NCBI RefSeq assembly: GCF_000317535.1
Contig: NC_019757.1
Span: 6,588,501-6,652,500 of the forward strand
Source of the DNA: Cylindrospermum stagnale PCC 7417
GTDB taxonomy: Bacteria; Cyanobacteriota; Cyanobacteriia; Cyanobacteriales; Nostocaceae
DNA: 64,000 bases
Reading direction: 5' to 3'
Of this stretch, positions 17,079-26,681 are shown in pieces (positions within the stretch are counted from its first letter, which is position 1; each line of letters starts with the position of its first letter). Made by a program: the position numbers and the translations under genes. The notes under the pieces were generated by a model. That model saw nothing but the letters and a program-made list of their open reading frames with translations, made no database searches and was not told the origin of the DNA.

Positions 17079-18758
17079 TTGCGGGCTGACTTTTTAGAAT
17101 ATGCCCTGGCTAATAGGGATTTTTTTGGTGCGTTGGCGGGAGAATTTCCAGATCCCAAGGGAGAAAAGGGAGCAATTTGTCTACTCGGACCAATGAACCG
17201 TCAAGAACTGCAAGATGTGATTGAGAAACCAGCTGCTAATTTAGTTCAATTACAGGAGGGATTGTGCGATCGCATTTTGCAAGCTGTAGAGAAGCAACCA
17301 GGAAATCTGCCCTTACTAGAATTTGCTCTCACTCAGTTGTGGAAACAGCAAAGTCAGGGACAACTCACTCATCAGGCTTATGATCACATTGGCGGTGTCG
17401 AAAAAGCTCTAGCTAGGTATGCCCAAGAACAGTATCAACAGCTTTCTCCAACCGACCAAGAAAGAACAAAGCGGGTTTTTATCCAGTTAGTGCGTCCAGG
17501 GGAAGGAACCGAGGACACGCGACGCTTGGCTACCCGTGCAGAGGTGGGAGAAAACAACTGGGATTTGGTGACAAAGTTAGCGAATTTCCGGTTGGTAGTT
17601 ACAGGACGCGATGAAACAGCTAAAGAAGAAACAGTGGAAGTGATCCACGAAGCACTAATTCGCGAGTGGCAACAACTACGTGATTGGATGGAAGATCAGC
17701 GCCGTTTCCGCACCTGGCAAGAACGCTTACGGATGACGATGCGGCAATGGGATGCTGCTGGAAAAGACGAGAAGGCTTTGTTGCAAGGTGTCCTACTGGT
17801 AGAAGCGGAAGATTGGCAGCAGCAACGCTTAGAGGAACTGAGTTTAGACGAGCGAGCTTTTATACAGTTGAGTTTGGCACTGCGCGATCGCCAGAAGCAG
17901 GAACAAGAACAGATTCAACAGCGTGAACTAGCACTAATGCGACAGTCACGAACACGGTTGCGATCGCCAGTTGTTGTACTTGGTGCGATCGCATTCGGCA
18001 CTTCAACTGTACTTGTCTATCCTCGCATCCTGGGGTGGTGGACAGCTTCCCAAAGTCCTATGGTACGTATGCCAGCAGGTGATGCCGTTATTGGCACAAA
18101 TCCGATCAAAGCGAATCCTCAAGAAATGCCTGAACGTACAGTTTATGTTCGAGAGTTTCAACTTGAACAATACGAAGTTTCTAATCAGCAATATCAATTA
18201 TGTGTAAAGGCTGGGGTTTGCACTGAACCAATAACGCAATTGCCTCTCTATTCTAATAATCAAAATTTACAACATCCAGTTATAGGAATTACAGCAATTC
18301 AAGCAGCAAAATACTGTCACTGGTTAGGAAGACGTCTACCTACTGAGGTAGAATGGGAACGTTCTGCAAGAGGACTCAAACTACCAGAAAAACCAAAAGG
18401 AAGGCTTTGGCCTTGGGGCGATTTAGATCCATTTCCCCAACTCGCAAATCTTCTTTTCAGTCAAGCTGAAAACGATCTTCAACCTGTAAAAAATTATGAT
18501 GACGGAGCCAGCCCTGAAAAGGTTTACAACTTAGTAGGAAATGCCTGGGAGTAGACCGCATCTTATTTTGATGAATATCCAAATGTTGAAAAGCAGCAAG
18601 TTTGGGATGGTGATTCTAAAAATTTACTTGCTGATAAAACACTGGCTTTAAGAGGAGGTGGTTATAACGCTCAAATTTCACGCATTACAAAACGAATAGA
18701 ATATTCAGGTTCCGAATCTTCTCCTAACTATCCATTTGGTATGCGTTGTGCTAAATAA
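17079..18758 (+). pseudogene. nSTAND1 (C-terminal half) - TM - FGE-sulfatase domain, degraded
   Basis: The reading frame carries the C-terminal helical part of nSTAND1 (LRADFLEYALANRDFFGALAGE, LPLLEFALTQLWKQQ, VEVIHEALIREWQQLRDW). The Walker A and B regions are missing. Next come a TM helix near residues 293-315 and a formylglycine-generating-enzyme-like (FGE-sulfatase) domain (VRMPAGDAVIGTN, GRRLPTEVEWERSARG). TAG at 18552 replaces the Trp expected in NAWEW. The same frame then continues through LALRGGGYNAQ to CAK and TAA at 18756. It carries an N-terminal deletion and a nonsense change, so it is very likely inactive. Confidence 0.78.
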
Positions 18759-19013
18759 AAATGGTTCTTCCGTAGGTGTTATGCTGAACTTTTAATTAAA
18801 GTCCATAACTGGGCTTTAAAATCAAGGCTTACAGGCATTTGTAGCCTAAATTTCAGAACCAAGCCTAAAACGTTAAGAATAACGACTGTTAATATTTTGC
18901 AGTAAGGGTTTCAACCTTATTTGCAGACGTATTTAGCATAACAAGTACCGAAGAGCCATAAAAATAAAATTTACGCTTGATCAAACTAGTAATTCACCAG
19001 GGAAAAAGACAAA
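18759..19013. other. Intergenic stretch
   Basis: No gene is seen. A weak inverted repeat (AAAGTCC...GGGCTTT) lies at about 18800-18820. The promoter of the next gene must be in the last 100 bp. Confidence 0.3.
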
Positions 19014-19691
19014 ATGACGAAATTAACAAAACTAGAATTTTGTACTCCTAAACCTCATTACAAAAGCACCGCCAGCTTTAAGAATGACAAAGGACAAGAG
19101 TTTATTATTAGTGTCAGTGGTGATGAACTAGCAGCAGTTGAGGAACATATTCAAAATTTAAACGCTCACTTTGAGATACTTCCAGATGAATCAGAAAACA
19201 CATTACAAGAAACAAATCTTAAACCTGATGAAGAGACATCACAAACAGATTCTTCAGAAGAAAACCCTGTCATAGAAGAGACTATTGAGTCACAGTCTAC
19301 TAGCATCGTTGAAGTTGCCTTTAAAGTCGCTAACATAGAGAATATCACTAAGCCATCTATGCTCAAGTTTCGGTTAAATAGTGTTGAAAGAGTTCCTATT
19401 AATGAAGGTGAATCACAACGCACGATCAAGACAAATTATAAACTAGAGATTGGTGATAAAATATCGGTTGCAGTTAGCAGGGGCAAAGTAAAATTTGTTC
19501 TTTTTCAAAAAACAGATTCTGGGACTTCAGCGTTAGACACTCAAGAAGTAAAAGCGAAGAAAAAAGCTAATTTTGATACTATTAAAGTCATACCTGGTAG
19601 TAATTTCTATATTGAAGCTACAGGAATAGATACCATCAATGAATATGAAGTTCTTGGGGAAATATCAATTCTAAATAAGAAGATATCTTGA
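19014..19691 (+). CDS. Hypothetical protein
   Basis: A 225-residue soluble protein with no signal peptide. The N-terminal part (FKNDKGQEFIISVSGDELAAVEEHI) is followed by a long acidic, Ser/Thr/Glu-rich linker (about residues 58-100). A predicted all-beta C-terminal domain follows (FRLNSVERVPINEGESQRTI, VAVSRGKVKFVLFQK). Coding potential looks good. I do not recognise a family. It lies downstream of the decayed STAND locus but there is no evidence that it belongs to it. Confidence 0.6.
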   Translation: MTKLTKLEFCTPKPHYKSTASFKNDKGQEFIISVSGDELAAVEEHIQNLNAHFEILPDESENTLQETNLKPDEETSQTDSSEENPVIEETIESQSTSIVEVAFKVANIENITKPSMLKFRLNSVERVPINEGESQRTIKTNYKLEIGDKISVAVSRGKVKFVLFQKTDSGTSALDTQEVKAKKKANFDTIKVIPGSNFYIEATGIDTINEYEVLGEISILNKKIS

Positions 19692-19763
19692 TAACTTCAC
19701 AAGTATCTAAATCTCCTATTTTCTCTGCAATGAATCAATAATTAACAGTAGCAATACAAGCGA

Positions 19764-19782
19764 GGGCGGGGAAACCCCGCCC
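19764..19782. repeat. GGGCGGGG-AAA-CCCCGCCC hairpin
   Basis: Perfect 8-bp arms with an AAA loop, followed by CTACAGAC rather than a T-run. It is therefore more likely part of a dispersed repeat (the ggggaaaccccgcccctac type common in Nostoc) than a terminator. Confidence 0.5.
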
Positions 19783-19833
19783 CTACAGACTTTTTGATGA
19801 AAAATGTACTTCATAACAGCAGGAAGTGCTGTA

Positions 19834-19939
19834 ATATAGCGGTTCTCACTCAAATGCGGTACGAAATTATATCGCAAGTAGGGGCAATTCATGAATTGCC
19901 CCTACGGATGTACCTCACGTGAATGATAACCGCTATATC
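19834..19939. repeat. MITE-like palindromic element
   Basis: The ends ATATAGCGGTTCTCACTCA and its partner TGAATGATAACCGCTATAT are inverted repeats with few mismatches, 106 bp overall. The centre is a second palindrome, GTAGGGGCAATTCATGAATTGCCCCTAC (19879-19906). No coding capacity. I saw only one copy in this window. Confidence 0.55.
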
Positions 19940-20020
19940 AATAGTAAAACTCTTGTGGGGTGGGCATCTTGCCCGCCATTATATACTTCTCTATGATCAA
20001 ATGTGCTGTAAAAGAGTTAA

Positions 20021-21439
20021 TTACTTGAAAATCAAATCCAAGCGCTGCTGAGATGCTTTGAGGGCTTGTGCCGGTGAACTTTTGCCCAACAATACTGTTT
20101 CAACTGTCCTGCCTAAAGTGTCGGAAATGCGATTATAACCAGGAAAAATTGGACGCGAACGCCCATACTTGGCTTGATCTAAAAAAACCTTTAACTGTGG
20201 TTGTTTTTGCAGAAATTCCTGATATTTTGCACTTTGGCGAGACTTGACATTGATGGGTAAATAGCCAGTTCCTAGGGCTAATTCTGTCTGGAATTCTGCA
20301 CTCAAAGTATATTCAGCAAATTTAAATGCGGCTGTTTCTCGTTCTGGTGTGGTTTTGAATAAAAAGAGATTTTCGCCACCAATCACCGTTGCAGGTATTT
20401 GATCAACAGGAATCGGAAAAACATTAAAATCTACGCCACTCTGTTTAAATTCCCCTAGACTCCAGGGGCCAGTTACCTGCATGGCAATCTTACCGGCTAA
20501 CAAGTCTGCAATCTCATAACCCCGTTCTGGTTCCGATAGTACTGCCGTACCATCCAAAATCAAATTTCGCCAAAATTGCAAAGCGGCGATCGCACCACTA
20601 TTATCTTGCAAAACTACTCCCGCCGCTTGTTGTGAATCACCAATCACCAATTCGCCGCCAGCACTCCACATAAACGGTAACCAGGTAAACACCGTAAATT
20701 CACCCTTTCCCAAAGGCAGAATTATTCCATGTTGATCTATTTTGCGATCGCCATTGGTATCACGAGTTAATTTCTTGGCAACTTGCCGCAACTCTTCCCA
20801 AGTGCGCGGTACATCACTAATTCCCGCCGCTGCAAACAAACTCGGACGGTAAAAAACACCCACATTATTTGTCGCAAACGGCACCGACCAAATTTGCCCC
20901 TTGTATTCCATCGAGGTATACAAAGCGGGGTCAATTTCCTCTTTGACTGGTGAAAATTCTAACTTCTCGTCCAAAGGCAAAATAGCATCTAATTCCACCA
21001 ACTGTCCGCTAATTGTCGGGTTAAACCACAACAAATCAGGAGGTGCATTTCCTACCACCGCTGCCAAAATCTTAGGCATTTGCTGATCTTGTTGCCCGAC
21101 ATAAAGAGACTCTACCTGAATATCTGGGTGGGTTTGATTAAACTTATCTACCAGCTTTTGCAATACATCCCGATTTGGTGGCGGATTTACACCATGCCAC
21201 AGAGTTAGATGAATCACTTTACTTGCTTTACCAGGCATGATAGTCTGACACCCACCCAAAGCTAATATGCCTACAAGCAGTATCCCCAGTAAACTGCTAA
21301 GGTAGTTTCGAGCTGTCTTGCTTTTTCGCCAAGAATTGTCAGGGGCGAAAAAACCTAGCCCATAATGTTGATGTAGATGATTGTTCAATTTACCCATTTG
21401 GTGCTGAGGTTGAGAAACAGTATCTAACCTTTGCATCAA
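20021..21439 (-). CDS. ABC transporter sugar-binding lipoprotein (family 1 extracellular solute-binding protein)
   Basis: A 472-residue family-1 solute-binding protein (MalE/UgpB type). A long hydrophilic N-terminus precedes a lipoprotein signal with lipobox LALGGC (Cys near residue 64). Typical motifs are IHLTLWHGVNPPPN, LVDKFNQTHPDIQVE, ATNNVGVFYRP, and the C-terminal FPGYNRISDTLGRTVE. A true start further in (for example the Met of MGKLNNHL, about 21397) would leave a more normal signal length. It binds a sugar or oligosaccharide in the periplasm; the permeases are not in this window. It is divergent from yebC with 55 bp between. Confidence 0.88.
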   Translation of the reverse strand: MMQRLDTVSQPQHQMGKLNNHLHQHYGLGFFAPDNSWRKSKTARNYLSSLLGILLVGILALGGCQTIMPGKASKVIHLTLWHGVNPPPNRDVLQKLVDKFNQTHPDIQVESLYVGQQDQQMPKILAAVVGNAPPDLLWFNPTISGQLVELDAILPLDEKLEFSPVKEEIDPALYTSMEYKGQIWSVPFATNNVGVFYRPSLFAAAGISDVPRTWEELRQVAKKLTRDTNGDRKIDQHGIILPLGKGEFTVFTWLPFMWSAGGELVIGDSQQAAGVVLQDNSGAIAALQFWRNLILDGTAVLSEPERGYEIADLLAGKIAMQVTGPWSLGEFKQSGVDFNVFPIPVDQIPATVIGGENLFLFKTTPERETAAFKFAEYTLSAEFQTELALGTGYLPINVKSRQSAKYQEFLQKQPQLKVFLDQAKYGRSRPIFPGYNRISDTLGRTVETVLLGKSSPAQALKASQQRLDLIFK

Positions 21440-21494
21440 GGCAAAAGCTAGATATATCCTAAGTTTTAAATAGAGTTTTGATATTTTTCAGATT

Positions 21495-22253
21495 ATGGCA
21501 GGACATAGTAAATGGGCCAATATTAAGCGCCAGAAGGCAGTGGTGGATGCCAAAAGGGGTAAAACCTTCACTCAACTGTCACGGGCGATTATTGTAGCTG
21601 CCAGAAGCGGCGTTCCTGATCCAGCGCTTAATTTTCAACTCCGCACAGCTATTGACAAGGCAAAAGCGGCGAGTATTCCTAACGATAATATCGAAAGAGC
21701 GATCGCTAAAGGTGCTGGTACTTTTGGTAGCGATCACATCGGTTTAGAAGCGATTCGCTATGAAGGCTATGGCCCTGGTGGTGTAGCAATTTTGATTGAA
21801 GCCCTCACAGATAACCGTAATCGCACGGCTGCGGACTTGCGAATGGCTTTTAGTCGAAATGGCGGCAATCTCGGCGAAACAGGTTGTGTTAGCTGGATGT
21901 TCGCCCAAAAAGGTGTTTGTGTGGTGTCGGGTGTAGTTGATGAAGAACAGCTTTTAGAAGCTTCTCTAGAAGGCGATGCTGAGTCTTATGAGATGACGGA
22001 ACATGAGACGGCTGAGGTATTTACCGACATCGGCAAATTAGAAATTCTGAGTCAGACACTAAAACACAAAGGCTTTAAGGTGACAGATGCCGAATTGCGC
22101 TGGATTCCTGGTAATCAGGTGGAAGTTACCGAAGTTGATCAGGCGCGATCGCTTTTTAAATTAATCGATAGTCTCGAAGGATTAGATGATGTGCAAAATG
22201 TGACAGCTAATTTTGAAATGGCAGAGGATCTAATGACTTTAACTTTTGCTTAG
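21495..22253 (+). CDS. yebC: YebC/PmpR family protein
   Basis: 252 residues, standard length for the family, beginning MAGHSKWANIKRQKAVVDAK and containing GYGPGGVAILIEALTDNRNR and TNLGETGCVSWMF-like NLGETGCVSWMFAQKG. Members were described as DNA-binding transcriptional regulators, and more recent work links them to relief of ribosome stalling at proline runs. It is cytoplasmic and monocistronic. Confidence 0.95.
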   Translation: MAGHSKWANIKRQKAVVDAKRGKTFTQLSRAIIVAARSGVPDPALNFQLRTAIDKAKAASIPNDNIERAIAKGAGTFGSDHIGLEAIRYEGYGPGGVAILIEALTDNRNRTAADLRMAFSRNGGNLGETGCVSWMFAQKGVCVVSGVVDEEQLLEASLEGDAESYEMTEHETAEVFTDIGKLEILSQTLKHKGFKVTDAELRWIPGNQVEVTEVDQARSLFKLIDSLEGLDDVQNVTANFEMAEDLMTLTFA

Positions 22254-22324
22254 AGAAATTACCTTGCCCTAAAAGGCGCGATCGCGTCACAATAGTAGTT
22301 AAAGCGCTGTAATTTATCTTAACA

Positions 22325-23584
22325 ATGTCCCTGACGCAGCTTACTCAAACTTTTTCCCCTCCCCACACACCCACAGACAAGCGGGGATATGATTACGATT
22401 TGGTAATTGTCGGCGGTGGGATTGTTGGCTTAACCCTAGCCGCTGCTTTAAAAGACTCTGGCTTAACTGTGTTGCTGATTGAGGCAAAAGTGGCCTCAGC
22501 CGCAGTAGCTAAAGGACAAGCTTACGCTGTACATATGCTGTCGGCGCAAATTTTCCAGGGAATTGGCATTTGGGAGAAAATACTGCCCGAAATCGCCAAA
22601 TATTGTCAGGTTAAACTTTCTGACGCCGATTATCCTGATGTGGTGGCCTTTCAAACCTCTGATTTAGGAACATCAGAGTTAGGATATGTGGCAGAACACC
22701 AAGCGCTGTTGCAGCCTTTACAAGAATTTGTCCAAAATTGTCCGAATGTGACTTATCTTTGTCCGGCGTTGGTGGTAAATACCCAGAACGAACAAGATCT
22801 AGTTAACATCAATATCACAGTTGAGGGTGAGCCGCGGACAATTCGCAGTAAATTACTAGTAGGTGCTGATGGATCGCGATCGCCGATTCGGCAAGCTGCG
22901 GGGATTAAAACCAAAGGCTGGAAGTATTGGCAGTCTTGCATTGTGGCCTTTGTCAAACCAGAAAAATCACACAATAATACCGCCTACGAGAAATTTTGGT
23001 CTAGTGGTCCCTTTGCGATTTTACCTTTGCCTGGAAACCGCTGCCGGATTGTTTGGACAGCACCCCATGAAGAAGCAAAGGCTTTGTGCGCTTTAGATGA
23101 TCAGCAATTTTTGGCTGAACTCAGCCGCCGCTATGGTGATCAGATGGGTAAATTGGAATTATTAGGCGATCGCTTTATTTTCCAGGTACAACTAATGCAG
23201 AGCGATCGCTATGTCCTCCCCCGTTTAGCTTTAGTTGGCGATGCAGCACACAACTGTCATCCCGTCGGTGGACAAGGTTTAAACTTGGGTATTCGTGATG
23301 CAGCAGCCTTGGCGCAAATCATCCAAACAGCACATCAAGCCGGTGAAGATATTGGTAAAATCCAAATCCTCAAAAAATATGAACGCTGGCGAAAACAGGA
23401 AAATCTAGCAATTTTAGGTTTCACCGATTTGTTAGATCGGGTTTTTTCTAATAACTTTTTACCATTAGTCGTAATTCGTCGCCTGGGTTTAGGCATTATG
23501 CAGCGAGTCCCGATGGTAAAAATCTTTGCCCTGAAGTTGATGATTGGTTTGAAAGGGCGAACTCCCGAATTAGCAAAACGGTGA
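22325..23584 (+). CDS. FAD-dependent hydroxylase (UbiH/COQ6 family)
   Basis: A 419-residue flavin monooxygenase. The dinucleotide-binding GGGIVGLTLAAALKDSG is at residues 30-46, the DG motif is GADGSRSPIRQAAG, and the second FAD motif is LVGDAAHNCHPVGGQGLNLG. Members hydroxylate quinone precursors; in cyanobacteria a role in plastoquinone or another quinone/aromatic pathway is likely but unproven. It follows yebC by 71 bp and may be co-transcribed. Confidence 0.9.
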   Translation: MSLTQLTQTFSPPHTPTDKRGYDYDLVIVGGGIVGLTLAAALKDSGLTVLLIEAKVASAAVAKGQAYAVHMLSAQIFQGIGIWEKILPEIAKYCQVKLSDADYPDVVAFQTSDLGTSELGYVAEHQALLQPLQEFVQNCPNVTYLCPALVVNTQNEQDLVNINITVEGEPRTIRSKLLVGADGSRSPIRQAAGIKTKGWKYWQSCIVAFVKPEKSHNNTAYEKFWSSGPFAILPLPGNRCRIVWTAPHEEAKALCALDDQQFLAELSRRYGDQMGKLELLGDRFIFQVQLMQSDRYVLPRLALVGDAAHNCHPVGGQGLNLGIRDAAALAQIIQTAHQAGEDIGKIQILKKYERWRKQENLAILGFTDLLDRVFSNNFLPLVVIRRLGLGIMQRVPMVKIFALKLMIGLKGRTPELAKR

Positions 23585-23992
23585 AATAAGTAGTCGATGC
23601 TACGGCTTCCGTAACGCCCTGAAAAGCGAAAAAGATGCCGTAATTTCGGCAATAACAAGAAGTACAGCGGTTTTATCTTTAATTCAACCTACCTAAATTG
23701 GATTCAGGTTACTTAAAAAATCAAGGGCAGATTTTACATTAAATTAAGTATTTTCTTGTAAGCCGCTAACCTAAAATTTTCGTACCATACACTGACGATA
23801 GATGTAATAGAATAGAATGAGCGCTAGACGCTCAGTCTAAGGTACTGGTAACCGAGCATCAATCTTTAAAAAGATTGATATTTTGCGTTTTTACCCAAAA
23901 AAATTCCAAATATCTGCCTAAAAAGTGATAACACTGACCGCAAGTAGTGCTAGAGTTTCAAGAAATTTATCGGAAATTTTCAGCGGGTATCG
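23585..23992. other. Gene-free stretch upstream of slt with hairpin
   Basis: No gene is seen. A near-perfect inverted repeat with arms ATCAATCTTT/AAAGATTGAT and an AA centre lies at 23858-23879, 114 bp before the slt ATG. It could be a short terminator or an operator. Sequence between 23700 and 23780 is A/T-rich. Confidence 0.45.
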
Positions 23993-26185
23993 ATGCTGAA
24001 GAAACTACAGAAAAAACAAATTTCGCTGATTGCCGGTGTAGGACTGTGTGCCTTTCTCGCCGGGGCAATGGTGTCAGCGCCTCAGTTAGGAAAAAACCTA
24101 GGGCAATGGCTCAAACTCAGTAAGAGTGAGCCTGAGCAAGTCTCTGAAGCCAACAAAGCCACATCAGCCGTGTTTCCACTGGTCTCACAGTCTCTGCCAG
24201 AAAGAGCGGCAAAACTAGCCACAATTGCCCAAGGTTCGCGATCGCTAGATCGGGAACGTGCCCGTTATCTTTTGGCTAGTGATTACGTTGAAAGAACCCA
24301 AGCGAAAAAAGCGCTGAGTTTACTCGAAGGACTAGATAAAGACTATCCGGCGCTAGCGCCCTACGTGTTGCTGAAACAGGCCCAGGCTCAGGATATGCTG
24401 TCTGAAGGCGGCAAAGCCTCGGATCTGCGGCGAGAAGTGCTGAGAAAGTATCCCAAAGAAGCGGCCGCAGTTAAAGCTATATATCTGATCGCCCAACCAA
24501 AACTACAAGATCAAGCGATCGCTCAATTTCCTTCTCATCCCCTGACTTGGGAAATTATCCGCAAACGGTTAAAAGAAAATCCCAATCAGCCAAAATTACA
24601 ATTAATTCTGGCAAAATATGCCTTTAACCAACCAGGAATAGTAGGTGTATTGGATCAGCTGGTGAAACAGCCCAATCTCAAACCCGAAGACTGGGACATC
24701 ATTGGTACAGCTTATTGGGAAAATAGTCAATTTACGAAAGCGGCAGCGGCTTGTGCCAAAGCACCCAAGACAGCGCGCAATCTTTACCGCACTGGCAGGG
24801 GTTTACAAGTAGGGGGCAAAGAACGGGAAAATGCGATCGCCACCTATAAACAACTAGTACAGCAATTCCCCACAGCACCAGAAACTGGAACTGCCGGACT
24901 GCGGTTAGCAGAAATGGCTTCAACCAAAGACGCCATACCCTACCTTAACCAAGTCATCAGTAAATCTCCAGACCAAGCCAGTACAGCACTGGTACAAAAA
25001 GCCAAAGCCTTAGAAGCCCTGAAGGATAGCAAATCAGCCGGCGCAGCTAGAGAATTACTCCTAGGCAAGTACGCCAATTCTGATGAAGCAGCAGAATATC
25101 GCTGGAAAATAGCCAAAGAGAAAGCCAAAGCCAAAGATTACATCGGGGCATGGCAATGGGCAGAACCAATTGTTACCAACAACCCCAACAGTATTTTGGC
25201 TCCTAGAGCCGGCTTTTGGGTGGGTAAATGGGCAACTATCTTAGGCAAACAGCAAGAGGCTAAAACGGCTTATGAATACGTACTGAGCCAATTTCCCCAA
25301 TCTTATTACGCATGGCGAGCCGCAAACATTTTGGGGCTGAATGTTGGTAGCTTTAATAATGTTCGCCTCATGAGTCCGGAAGTTGTTTCACCCCAGCGTC
25401 CAGTACCTCCGGCAGGTTCTGAGACTTTTAAAGAATTATATCTGCTAGGTCAAGACCGTGATGCTTGGTTGCAATGGGAAACAGAATTTCTCAATAAAGC
25501 CCAGCCCACTGTACCAGAGCAATTTACCGAAGGGTTGATGCAGTTGACAAGGGGAGAAAATTTATTAGGAATTAACACAATTTCTAAATTAGAAGACCGG
25601 GAAACACCCGAAGACAAAGCACAGTATGAAGCTCTTAGCAAACAAATCACCTACTGGCAAGCCCGTTATCCGTTTCCCTATCTCAAGGAGATTTCAAAAT
25701 GGTCTGCGGAACGGAAAGTTAATCCCCTGTTAGTTACTGCCCTGATGCGGCAAGAATCTCGGTTTGAGGCTAAAGTTAAATCCCCTGTTGGTGCTACCGG
25801 CTTAATGCAGATCATGCCAGACACAGCTAAATGGATAGCTCCACAAATCAAGTTAGACATTAAAACAATTAACTTAGAAAAGCCCGACGATAACATCATG
25901 CTGGGGACGTGGTATATGGAGCATACCCATAAGATATATAACAATAACTCCTTATTAGCGATCGCTAGTTATAATGCTGGCCCCGGCAACGTTGACAAGT
26001 GGTTGAGAACTTTGCCGAGAGAAGATCCAGATGAATTTGTTGAAGATATTCCCTTTGACGAAACCAAAAATTACGTCCGGCAAGTATTTGGTAATTACTG
26101 GAATTATCAGCGACTATACAACCCAGAAGTATCCGCCCTAGTGAGTAAATACTCGGCTGAACATCCAAAATTACCAACGCCGTAA
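23993..26185 (+). CDS. Soluble lytic murein transglycosylase (Slt70-like)
   Basis: A 730-residue exported enzyme. It has an N-terminal membrane/signal segment (LIAGVGLCAFLAGAMVSAP), a long TPR-like superhelical region (about residues 70-540), and a C-terminal SLT/goose-lysozyme domain. The catalytic glutamate is Glu588 in ALMRQESRFEA, followed by SPVGATGLMQIMPDTA and ASYNAGPGNVDKW. It cleaves peptidoglycan glycan strands to 1,6-anhydro products in the periplasm. Single gene; complete. Confidence 0.93.
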   Translation: MLKKLQKKQISLIAGVGLCAFLAGAMVSAPQLGKNLGQWLKLSKSEPEQVSEANKATSAVFPLVSQSLPERAAKLATIAQGSRSLDRERARYLLASDYVERTQAKKALSLLEGLDKDYPALAPYVLLKQAQAQDMLSEGGKASDLRREVLRKYPKEAAAVKAIYLIAQPKLQDQAIAQFPSHPLTWEIIRKRLKENPNQPKLQLILAKYAFNQPGIVGVLDQLVKQPNLKPEDWDIIGTAYWENSQFTKAAAACAKAPKTARNLYRTGRGLQVGGKERENAIATYKQLVQQFPTAPETGTAGLRLAEMASTKDAIPYLNQVISKSPDQASTALVQKAKALEALKDSKSAGAARELLLGKYANSDEAAEYRWKIAKEKAKAKDYIGAWQWAEPIVTNNPNSILAPRAGFWVGKWATILGKQQEAKTAYEYVLSQFPQSYYAWRAANILGLNVGSFNNVRLMSPEVVSPQRPVPPAGSETFKELYLLGQDRDAWLQWETEFLNKAQPTVPEQFTEGLMQLTRGENLLGINTISKLEDRETPEDKAQYEALSKQITYWQARYPFPYLKEISKWSAERKVNPLLVTALMRQESRFEAKVKSPVGATGLMQIMPDTAKWIAPQIKLDIKTINLEKPDDNIMLGTWYMEHTHKIYNNNSLLAIASYNAGPGNVDKWLRTLPREDPDEFVEDIPFDETKNYVRQVFGNYWNYQRLYNPEVSALVSKYSAEHPKLPTP

Positions 26186-26454
26186 GCAATTCAAAATGTC
26201 AACTCAGCAAGTCTATTTACCTGAAAATCGCTGTCAGAGTTTCTAGTAAGCTAAATTACATCTAGTTTGGATAATGTTAAATTATGCATTTCTGCTAGGG
26301 TAGGCGGATCGAGATCTCAAAATATACAAGTTATCTCATCTCCAGTTAATTAGAAGTGAATTGTCTGAATAAACTTAATGTTGGTGATAGAGATATACCA
26401 GTTTGTCAAGGATGTAGGAATTTTTCCTAAATTAATTGAATTGAGAAAACTGTT

Positions 26455-26631
26455 ATGTTTCATCCTCCCATTGAAAAACTAGTTGAGAACAAACGATTTG
26501 TTGAAGCTCTGTATTTCGGTGTAATTGATTTAGCATCAAACCCGACAAGTGAACTACATTTATATCTAGGAATAGCTTGTTGTGCTACAATCAAGCCAAT
26601 TGCAGAAATAGAACGTTATTTAGCTATTTAA
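26455..26631 (+). CDS. Small hypothetical protein
   Basis: 58 codons from ATG 26455: MFHPPIEKLVENKRFVEALY, then FGVIDLASNP and LHLYLGIACC. The helical pattern recalls a single TPR-like hairpin. It ends 50 bp before the next gene. It may instead be the 5' part of a longer gene broken by a frameshift. No family recognised. Confidence 0.35.
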   Translation: MFHPPIEKLVENKRFVEALYFGVIDLASNPTSELHLYLGIACCATIKPIAEIERYLAI

Positions 26632-26681
26632 CAGGTCAAGATGATCAATCATCTATACTTCAAAGAAATAAACATTTTAAA

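Noticed and set aside
16294-18554. Programmed stop-codon read-through or recoding in the Trypco1/FGE locus
   Set aside because: The same locus also has a large deletion and frame change, so ordinary gene decay is the simpler reading.
26577-26681. Longer N-terminus for the SUKH-like gene
   Set aside because: It overlaps the preceding small gene in another frame and lacks protein-like composition; ATG 26682 fits better.
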